The notes under the pieces were generated by a model, which had not been told where the DNA came from, did no database searches, and saw only the letters and a program-made list of their open reading frames with translations. A DNA stretch of 64,000 nt from Flavobacteriales bacterium (GTDB lineage Bacteria; Bacteroidota; Bacteroidia; Flavobacteriales_F; PHOS-HE28), in assembly GCA_016703105.1 (NCBI GenBank), contig JADJCS010000013.1:1-64000 (forward strand). The letters are read 5' to 3'. Positions 56,129 through 62,362 of the stretch are shown one piece after another. Made by a program: the position numbers and the translations under genes. How positions within the stretch are numbered: position 1 is the first letter of the stretch; the number at the start of each line of letters is the position of its first letter.

Positions 56129-56252
56129 CAGTTGGCGGTTGCCAGTTCTCAGTTGGCAGTTGCCAGTTGCCAGTTCTTAGTTGGCAGATAACAGTGGCAG
56201 CAGGCCGGAAGTCGTGGGTTGACCGACAACTACCCACTGTCAACTGACAACC
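56129..56252 (+). repeat. Heptanucleotide-repeat hairpin array D
   Basis: Left arm: eight consecutive 7-mers at 56129-56184 of the form CAGTTGG/CAGTTGC/CAGTTCT. Right arm 56225-56252 (GACAACT, ACCCACT, GTCAACT, GACAACC). It begins 4 nt after the stop of the upstream gene, so it may also act as a transcript end. Confidence 0.85.
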
Positions 56253-56343
56253 AGTATCCCAACAAACGTTAAGCCTTGCCATTCCGCTGTTAACGTGTGG
56301 GACGGACCGGGACATCCCAGCCACTTTCGCGGCACCGGACCGC

Positions 56344-56559
56344 ATGACGCACCTGCTCCATTTTCTTCGCCGCCACCTGCTGTTGGTGCTGGCCATCAGC
56401 TTGGCGGTAACGGCCTGGGCGAACGCCGAACCCCGGACAGGATGCGCTCCGAAGCAACCGTACCATCATCCGCTCGGGCGGATCCTGGCGCATGGCGCGC
56501 ATGCCGACAGCGCATGGGTGGTGCGGCGTGTGCCGACCCCGGACGATACGTGCAAGTAG
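56344..56559 (+). CDS. Possible small secreted protein
   Basis: 71 residues: a basic start, a hydrophobic segment (HLLLVLAISLAVTAWANA) with plausible signal cleavage, then a short His/Pro-rich mature part (GCAPKQPYHHPLGR) with two Cys. A CACTTTCG box, weakly like a -7 element, lies ~27 nt upstream. No family recognised; it could be chance, since G+C-rich DNA has many open frames. Convergent with the next gene. Confidence 0.4.
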   Translation: MTHLLHFLRRHLLLVLAISLAVTAWANAEPRTGCAPKQPYHHPLGRILAHGAHADSAWVVRRVPTPDDTCK

Positions 56560-56584
56560 ACCGCGACCGTCCCCGGCGCTGCGC

Positions 56585-57427
56585 TCAATGCACGGAGAAC
56601 CGCTCCGTTCGCATGCCTCCGGGATCATCCTGGAACTCCAGGAAGTAGAGGCCCTTGGTCAGCCCCGCCACGTTCACCGCAAAGCGGTCCGTGCCTTGTG
56701 CATATCGGCCGGTGAACACCGGCTTGCCCAGCGCATCATGCACGCGCCAGATGCCGGGATGCGCAGGCGCGGGAGACAACCGGACTTCCAATACATCCTC
56801 CGCTGGCACGGGCCAGAGCAAGGCCTCCGGCATTTGTCCTTCGGCGATGGAGGTGCCCAACTCCAGATCGAAGCCGATGTCCTGCAAGGAGATGCTCGAT
56901 GCGTTCCCGGTCGGTGAGCTGTTGTCGGCGGAGTACAGTTTCTGGTCGTTGTTCGCCCCCCCGAGGCAGCCCATGTTCGTGGTGGAAGTGAGCCAGGCCA
57001 CGTCCACGATCAGCGTCTTGGTGCTGTCGTATGCGAACAGCGTGTCCAGGTCAATGCTGAACCAGTCGCCTTCGATGCCGGGTTGGATCACCCAACTGCT
57101 CCGTGTGAGCACGGTATCGAGGCCGGTGAAAAATTGGTTGCCGTTGGTGAAGGTGGTTTGTGTGGTCTGCCCCAGCCGGATGGTGAGATCGGTGAAGGAG
57201 TTGCCCACATCCTCTGACACATTACCATAGCGCCAGTACAGGCGGTGGATATCGCCGGACAGGAGGCCGGTGAGGTCGGCGGGCAGATAGAGGCATTGGG
57301 TGTGGCTCGCTGCGGGCAGGCCCCACAGATACGTGCTGTTCTGGGTGCCACAGCATTGCTGCACCATCTGGGCCCTGGCATCCAATAGGAAGAAGGAACC
57401 AAGGAAGAGTATCGTGGTACGGACCAT
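56585..57427 (-). CDS. Secreted protein with T9SS type A sorting domain
   Basis: About 280 residues. The ATG at 57427 gives MVRTTILFLGSFFLLDARAQ, a signal peptide; the in-frame codon 6 nt upstream is TTG. The body (about 20-200) is beta-rich with repeated T/S and aromatic residues and two early Cys (QQCCGTQN). The C-terminus (about 205-280; EALLWPVPAEDVLEVRLSP, GKPVFTGRYAQ, GLTKGLYFLEFQDD, RTERFSVH) is a type A T9SS domain. Function unknown. A TATCTTCG box lies upstream. Confidence 0.85.
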   Translation of the reverse strand: MVRTTILFLGSFFLLDARAQMVQQCCGTQNSTYLWGLPAASHTQCLYLPADLTGLLSGDIHRLYWRYGNVSEDVGNSFTDLTIRLGQTTQTTFTNGNQFFTGLDTVLTRSSWVIQPGIEGDWFSIDLDTLFAYDSTKTLIVDVAWLTSTTNMGCLGGANNDQKLYSADNSSPTGNASSISLQDIGFDLELGTSIAEGQMPEALLWPVPAEDVLEVRLSPAPAHPGIWRVHDALGKPVFTGRYAQGTDRFAVNVAGLTKGLYFLEFQDDPGGMRTERFSVH

Positions 57428-57489
57428 GGTCAACGCTTTGATCGAAGATAGGGATCCAAGATCACGATGACGGGACCGTGGAAGGACGA

Positions 57490-58317
57490 TCAGAACGCCA
57501 GGCGCCCTTGCTGCTCCATGTGGTGACGCAACTGGCTCACCTCCTTGCGCAGATCGATCACGCTGCGGGCCAGTTCGTCGCGGCTCAAGTTGGGTTCGGG
57601 CAGCTCACTGCTGATAAAGTGTACGAACTTCCAAACCTCGAGCACGTTGCTCACCGGCACCTCGTAAGGCGAGTAGATGGGGTTGGTGCTGCACAGCAAC
57701 AGGTTGCCGTTGTCCTTCAACTTGTTGTAGACCACCTTGAACACGATGCCATCCTCCTTGGTGACCACGATGTAGGGTTGGCCATCGCGCAGGGTTTGCC
57801 AGTTCTGCACATACTCCCCGGTGACCCACGAGCCGTTCGCCACCGGCGGCATGCTATCCCCACTGATCTGGAAGGTGCGGTACTTGCGGTCGCGCGCCAG
57901 GAAGGGCATGTGGAAAGTGGGCAGAATGCTGATGTACTCCGGATCGGCGTAGCCCAGCGCGTAGCCGGCCGTGGCCTTTTCGGGCACCAGTTCCACGTTC
58001 TCGCGGTTGTCGCTTGTAACGGTAGTGGCCAGGATCCGCAGACGCCTTCCGCTCAGGTCGATATCACCGCCCCGTTCCAGGATACCGAGTTGGCTTTCGC
58101 TGAGCGAGGGCAGATCGTCCTTGAGCAACTTATCGATGCTCACCTTGTAGTACTCGCTCATGCGCACCAGCAGATCGAAGGGCGGTTCGGCGGTGCCGTT
58201 CTCGTAGCCGCTGTAGCTGGAGCGTTTCACTTCCAAAGCCAGGGCGACTTCTTCCTGGGAGCGGCCGCGGCGCTGGCGGAGGAGCTTGATGTTGGGACCG
58301 AAGAGTGGGTTTGCCAT
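57490..58317 (-). CDS. XRE-family regulator with S24 (LexA/CI-like) peptidase domain
   Basis: About 275 residues. The N-terminal HTH (about 8-65; IKLLRQRRGRSQEEVALALEVKRSSYSGYENG) is followed by a linker and an S24-type domain. The possible autocleavage pair is in ATAGYALGYADPEY (Ala-Gly), the Ser in ISGDSMPP, and the Lys in VFKVVYNK. CI/LexA-type repressors cleave themselves on DNA damage, which would suit the divergently placed DNA polymerase IV 1.6 kb away. A C-terminal coiled segment (ELARSVIDLRKEVSQLRHH) may aid oligomerisation. The heptanucleotide array E lies just upstream of its start. Confidence 0.9.
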   Translation of the reverse strand: MANPLFGPNIKLLRQRRGRSQEEVALALEVKRSSYSGYENGTAEPPFDLLVRMSEYYKVSIDKLLKDDLPSLSESQLGILERGGDIDLSGRRLRILATTVTSDNRENVELVPEKATAGYALGYADPEYISILPTFHMPFLARDRKYRTFQISGDSMPPVANGSWVTGEYVQNWQTLRDGQPYIVVTKEDGIVFKVVYNKLKDNGNLLLCSTNPIYSPYEVPVSNVLEVWKFVHFISSELPEPNLSRDELARSVIDLRKEVSQLRHHMEQQGRLAF

Positions 58318-58333
58318 GGTTCCGTGGATTGGA

Positions 58334-58403
58334 GGTTGGAGGTTGTCAGTTGTCCGGTGTCAGTTGTCCGGTGTCAGTTGTCCGGTGTCAGTTGTCAGTT
58401 GGC
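58334..58403 (-). repeat. Heptanucleotide-repeat array E (single arm)
   Basis: Ten consecutive 7-mers on the plus strand, 58334-58403: GGTTGGA, GGTTGTC, then AGTTGTC alternating three times with CGGTGTC, then AGTTGTC and AGTTGGC. There is no complementary arm. It overlaps the 3' end of the ORF6N gene and supplies its stop codon. Confidence 0.85.
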
Positions 58404-58970
58404 CGTGTCAGAGAGTTTGAAGCCGACGGGCTTGCGGGCTAGTTCCGTTGGTGAGATCAATTCCGTGAGGTGATCGAAGATGGCCTGGATCTCCTCGTCG
58501 TGCCCGGTGAGGCGGCCTTCCAATTGCTCCAGCTTCTGGAGGATGTCGCGGTGTGAAAGGAGCACTTCGCGCATCCTATTGAAGACACGGATGATGAGGA
58601 TGCTGACCGCGACCGCTTGCTCGCTGCGGAGCACGTTGGCGAGCATGAGGATACCGTGCTCGGTGAAGGCGAAGGGTGGGTACTTGGCGTGCTCGCCCTG
58701 CTTTAAGGTCACAAACTGTGACCTTAAAGCCCGGTCCTCCTCCAATGTGAGTTCGAACATGAAGTCCTCCGGAAAACGCTCCATGTTCCTGCGCACGGCC
58801 TGTTTGAGCGCTTTGACCTGCGCGCTGTACAGTTCGGCGAGGTCCCGGTCCAGCATCACCTTATGCCCACGGATAAGATGGATCTTCTGCGTGATCGCGG
58901 CATCGGGTGGGACGATCGCCATGTGTGTGGGCGGCGACTCCATGACCAGGGTATCCATCGCGGTGCTCAT
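58395..58970 (-). CDS. ORF6N domain DNA-binding protein (copy 1)
   Basis: About 191 residues. The ORF6N domain (about 25-110) shows IHLIRGHKVMLDRDLAELYSAQVKALKQAVRRNMERFPEDFMFEL, seen in pieces, then FAFTEHGILMLANVLRSEQAV. The C-terminal part is a helical segment (MREVLLSHRDILQKLEQLEGRLTGHDEEIQAIFDHL). ORF6N proteins come from phages and mobile DNA and are thought to bind DNA; roles are mostly unknown. It overlaps the second copy by 4 nt (ATGA). The last residues (SDTAN) and the stop come from the heptanucleotide array. Confidence 0.9.
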   Translation of the reverse strand: MSTAMDTLVMESPPTHMAIVPPDAAITQKIHLIRGHKVMLDRDLAELYSAQVKALKQAVRRNMERFPEDFMFELTLEEDRALRSQFVTLKQGEHAKYPPFAFTEHGILMLANVLRSEQAVAVSILIIRVFNRMREVLLSHRDILQKLEQLEGRLTGHDEEIQAIFDHLTELISPTELARKPVGFKLSDTAN

Positions 58971-59542
58971 GCTTCGCCGGGTTTGAAGCCGATGGGCTTG
59001 CGCGCTTGTTCCGTTGGTGAGACCAATTCCGTGAGGTGATCGAAGATGGCCTGGATCTCCTCATCGTGCCCGGTGAGGCGGCCTTCCAATCGCTCCAGCT
59101 TCTGGAGGATCTCCCGGTGTGAAAGGAGCACCTCGCGCATACGGCTGAAGACCCGAATGATCTGAATGTTGACCAGGATGGCCTGCTCGCTGTTCAAGAC
59201 GCTGGAAAGCATGGCCACACCTTGTTCGATGAAGGCCATGGGGAGCACCCTGGAACCGCCTCGTTCTGAGAGTATTTCATCGTTCGAGGTGCCAAAATGG
59301 TACCTCAAAGAAGCCCATTCCGCTGCGGTGGGTTCGAACATGAAGTCCTCCGGAAAACGGCCCAGGTTCCTTCTCACTTGGCGCTTGAGGTGTTTGGTCT
59401 CCACCCCATAGAGCTCGGCGAGATCACGGTCCAACATCACCCTTTGCCCACGGATGTGGTGGATGCGGCCGGTAATGGCGGCATCGGGCGGTGCGATCCC
59501 CTTGTAGATCGGGGGCGGTTCCGTTGCCAGGGAATGCATCAT
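58967..59542 (-). CDS. ORF6N domain DNA-binding protein (copy 2)
   Basis: About 191 residues, the same layout as copy 1: IHHIRGQRVMLDRDLAELYGVETKHLKRQVRRNLGRFPEDFMFE, then MAFIEQGVAMLSSVLNSEQAI and a helical C-terminus almost identical to copy 1. The central segments of the two copies differ strongly, whereas the 3' ~170 bp are about 90% identical in DNA. It is the first gene of the pair, with a TACATTTG box ~25 nt before its ATG (59542, followed by a second Met codon). Confidence 0.9.
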   Translation of the reverse strand: MMHSLATEPPPIYKGIAPPDAAITGRIHHIRGQRVMLDRDLAELYGVETKHLKRQVRRNLGRFPEDFMFEPTAAEWASLRYHFGTSNDEILSERGGSRVLPMAFIEQGVAMLSSVLNSEQAILVNIQIIRVFSRMREVLLSHREILQKLERLEGRLTGHDEEIQAIFDHLTELVSPTEQARKPIGFKPGEA

Positions 59543-59904
59543 CGCGTTGGCCTGTTATCTGCCGGACAAATGTAATGACTAATTTACCGGATGTATGATG
59601 ACAGGTAATTTGTCAATGCGCGATGGTGGGTTGGACGGGGTTCCCCGCCCGGGATGGGAGCGGCAGCCCGGCGCAGGGCGGACCTGTGGGCGCGTGGAGC
59701 GAGGAGGCGACCATAGGAAGCCACCGCAGCCCCGCGACCGCTGGCCCGCACAAGTCGGCTACAGCGGACAGCCCGTTGAGGCGGCCACCCCACCAACATC
59801 CATCCGATGCACCTGTAGCGTCGACCCACTGGGTCGACCATAACCATGGAACGCACATCCTCCACCTCGATCTGTAAGGGCGCATCATGATGCGCCCCAA
59901 CACC
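59543..59904. other. Region between ORF6N pair and dinB
   Basis: AT-rich promoter island (59555-59615), then GC-rich DNA with no supported gene. It contains a 9-bp stem palindrome GTCGACCCA-C-TGGGTCGAC (59820-59838), a duplicate of the dinB start region (59843-59874) and a 20-bp perfect palindrome (59878-59897). Confidence 0.6.
59567..59574 (-). promoter_or_regulatory. -7 box TACATTTG for the ORF6N pair
   Basis: Exact TAnnTTTG match on the minus strand, 24 nt before ATG 59542, in a short AT-rich island (59555-59615). The island holds related CCGG-flanked segments that could be an operator. Confidence 0.5.
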
Positions 59905-59934
59905 ATGGAACGCACCATCCTCCACCTCGACCTG
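59843..59934 (+). repeat. Duplicated dinB start region around a 20-bp palindrome
   Basis: A 32-nt segment at 59843-59874 repeats the dinB start (59902-59934) with one C missing and one C/T change. Between the copies lies the perfect palindrome GGGCGCATCATGATGCGCCC (59878-59897). The upstream copy is out of frame and stops early, so the second copy is the working start. Confidence 0.8.
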
Positions 59935-61122
59935 AACACCTTTTTCGTGAGCGTGGAACGCCTGCGCGAGCCGAAGCTGAACGGCAAGCCCGTGCTGATC
60001 GGCAGCGAGAGCGATCGCGGCGTGGTGGCCAGTTGCAGCTATGAGGCCCGCGCCTTCGGGGTGCGCAGTGCGATGCCCATGCGCATGGCGAAACAGTTGT
60101 GCCCCGAGGCGATCGTATTGCGCGGCGATAGCGGGGCCTACTTGCGCAAGAGCGATGAGGTGACGGAGATCATCCGCGCGCATGTGCCCCTCTTCGAAAA
60201 GAGCAGTGTGGACGAGTTCTATGTGGACCTGAGCGGCACCGATCGCTTCCACGGCAGTGGGAAGCTCGCCAGCGAACTGCGCCAACGCATCATCAAGGAA
60301 AGTGGATTGCCCAATTCGTTCGGGCTGAGCGTCAACAAGACGGTGAGCAAGGTGGCCACCGGCGAGGCCAAGCACGGCAATGGCGAATGGCGTGTGGAGC
60401 GCGGCACGGAGAAACCCTTCCTGGCGCCCATGCCGATCGAACGCATCCCCGGTGTGGGTGAAAAGACCGCACACCTGCTGCGCAGCATGGGCGTGGCGAA
60501 GATCAATACGCTGCAGGACCTGAACATGGACCTGCTGTACCGCCTGCTGGGCGAGCACGGCCCGGTGCTGTGGCGCAAGGCCAACGGGATCGATGACAGC
60601 CCCGTGATCGCCTGGCACGAACGCAAAAGCATCAGCACCGAACGCACCTTCGAACGCGACACCATCGATGTGGCGATGCTGCGCGGCATGCTCACCGCCA
60701 TGACCGAGAGCCTCGCCTTCCAACTGCGCAAAGGCCCGAAGCTCACCAGTTGCGTGGCGGTGAAGATCCGCTACGCCGACATGAACACGCACACGCGGCA
60801 ACTGCGCATCGGCTACACCGCGTGCGACCACATACTGCTGCCTGTGGTGCATGATCTCTTCCGCACGTTGTACGATCGGCGCCAACGCATCCGCTTGGTG
60901 GGCGTGCGCTTCAGCCACCTGGTAGGTGGGGGCCACCAGATCGATGCCTTCACCGATACCGAGGAGGCGATGGGGCTTTACCAGGCGATGGACCGTATCC
61001 GCAAGCGCTTCGGCGATCGCACCGTGATGCGCGCCAGCGGCATGGACGCGAGCAGCATAGGCCGCATGGACAACCCCTTCGATGGGCAGGCACCGGTGCT
61101 GTTGGCGAACAGGAGGAACTAG
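59905..61122 (+). CDS. dinB: DNA polymerase IV (Y-family, translesion)
   Basis: About 405 residues. N-terminal catalytic Asp in ILHLDLNTFFVSVE, steric region VVASCSYEARAFGVRSAMPM, the second catalytic pair in KSSVDEFYVDLSG (Asp-Glu), NKTVSKVATGEAK, the helix-hairpin-helix IPGVGEKTAHLLRSMGV, and a little-finger domain with ISTERTFERDTI. Low-fidelity lesion bypass is the known role. The ATG at 59905 (MERTILHLDLN) fits the family; an ATG 18 nt upstream lies in the palindrome. The C-terminus lacks an evident clamp-binding QxxLF motif. The stop codon lies inside the left end of the repeat element at 61119. Confidence 0.94.
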   Translation: MERTILHLDLNTFFVSVERLREPKLNGKPVLIGSESDRGVVASCSYEARAFGVRSAMPMRMAKQLCPEAIVLRGDSGAYLRKSDEVTEIIRAHVPLFEKSSVDEFYVDLSGTDRFHGSGKLASELRQRIIKESGLPNSFGLSVNKTVSKVATGEAKHGNGEWRVERGTEKPFLAPMPIERIPGVGEKTAHLLRSMGVAKINTLQDLNMDLLYRLLGEHGPVLWRKANGIDDSPVIAWHERKSISTERTFERDTIDVAMLRGMLTAMTESLAFQLRKGPKLTSCVAVKIRYADMNTHTRQLRIGYTACDHILLPVVHDLFRTLYDRRQRIRLVGVRFSHLVGGGHQIDAFTDTEEAMGLYQAMDRIRKRFGDRTVMRASGMDASSIGRMDNPFDGQAPVLLANRRN

Positions 61123-61287
61123 AGCGTATCTCAAAAATGCCCTTCGGGCTGCGCTCGGGTCTTTCGCGCCCATGCTTCGTTGCCGGAACCCTCACAGAGC
61201 ACCCGACTATGCTCGGTTCCGGTGGCCTCGCCTGAACGCGAGATCCCTCTCGCTCGCTTACGAAAGCAATTTTGAGATACGCTCTAG
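61119..61287. mobile_element. MITE-like element, type 1, intact copy
   Basis: 169 bp bounded by perfect 18-bp inverted repeats CTAGAGCGTATCTCAAAA (61119-61136) and its complement (61270-61287). The core shares ordered segments with the split element at 19020-19450. It has no coding capacity. Its left end carries the dinB stop codon TAG. Confidence 0.8.
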
Positions 61288-61447
61288 AGGGAAGCACGAT
61301 CGCGGCCCAACATCTTCTTCGTGTAACACCCACATCCCCTTCCGCTTCCCACCACCGGCCGCCCACACGTCCAACCGCTCATGTGATCGGCCTGGGGCGT
61401 ATGGCCCTTTCGGTCATCTTCGCTCCGCACCAACCACCACCGCTCCC
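61123..61447. other. Gap between dinB and the ABC transporter genes
   Basis: The first ~165 bp are the repeat element. The rest (61288-61447) has no supported gene; TCATCTTCG near 61413 is a weak promoter-like box. Confidence 0.5.
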
Positions 61448-62362
61448 ATGGAACTCCGCATTCAAGGCCTCAGCAAAACCTACGCGAACGGCGTGAAGGC
61501 GCTGGACGATGTGAGCCTGCACATCCCCACTGGCATGTTCGGCCTGCTGGGACCGAACGGTGCGGGCAAGAGCACCTTGATGCGGATCCTCGCCACGCTC
61601 CAGGAAGCGGATGCGGGCATGGCCATGCTCGGTGATCCCGGCTCGGAGGCCGGGACAAGCCTGGATGTGCTGAACCAGAAGGAAGAGGTGCGCAAGGTTC
61701 TCGGCTACCTGCCGCAGGAGTTCGGCGTGTACCCGCGCGTGAACGCACAGGAGATGCTGGACCACATCGCACTGCTGAAGGGTGTGACGAACAAGCGCGA
61801 ACGCAAGGACCTGGTGGAGGCCCTGCTGCAGAAAGTGAACCTGTGGGAACACCGCAAGCGCCGCCTCAGCGGATACAGCGGTGGCATGAAGCAGCGCTTC
61901 GGCATCGCGCAATCGCTGATCGGTGAACCCCGCCTGATCATCGTGGACGAACCCACCGCCGGCCTCGACCCTGGCGAACGCAACCGCTTCTACAATCTGC
62001 TCACCGAGATCGGCGAGAACGTGATCGTGATCCTGAGCACCCACATCGTGCAGGACGTGCAGGAGCTGTGCAGTAACATGGCCATCATCAACAAAGGCAG
62101 GTTGCTCTATGCCGGTCCGCCGGACGCATCGCTACGCGCCATCCACGGGCGTGTGTGGGAGAAGACGATCGCGAAGAGCGACCTGGAACGCTACGCCGCT
62201 TCAGGCCGTTTGATCAGCAACAAGTTGATCGCGGGCAAACCGGTGATCCGCCTGCTGAGCGACGTGTCGCCCGAAGATGGGTTCGCCGCCGCGGAACCCG
62301 GCCTGGAGGATGTGTTCTTCAGCGCCATCAGCAAGGGTAACCTCGAACACGTCAACGCATGA
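61448..62362 (+). CDS. ABC transporter ATP-binding protein
   Basis: About 304 residues. Walker A GPNGAGKST, Q-loop YLPQEFGVYPRV, signature SGYSGGMKQR, Walker B RLIIVDEPTAGLD and H-loop STHIV are all present. After the ATPase domain there is a ~80-residue C-terminal extension ending GLEDVFFSAI, as in ATPases paired with large ABC-2 permeases. The ATG at 61448 (MELRIQGLSKTYANG) is used. It overlaps the permease gene by 4 nt (ATGA), so the two form one operon. The substrate is unknown. Confidence 0.93.
   Translation: MELRIQGLSKTYANGVKALDDVSLHIPTGMFGLLGPNGAGKSTLMRILATLQEADAGMAMLGDPGSEAGTSLDVLNQKEEVRKVLGYLPQEFGVYPRVNAQEMLDHIALLKGVTNKRERKDLVEALLQKVNLWEHRKRRLSGYSGGMKQRFGIAQSLIGEPRLIIVDEPTAGLDPGERNRFYNLLTEIGENVIVILSTHIVQDVQELCSNMAIINKGRLLYAGPPDASLRAIHGRVWEKTIAKSDLERYAASGRLISNKLIAGKPVIRLLSDVSPEDGFAAAEPGLEDVFFSAISKGNLEHVNA

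Noticed and set aside
58334..58403. CRISPR array
   Set aside because: The period is 7 nt with no spacers, and there are no cas genes.
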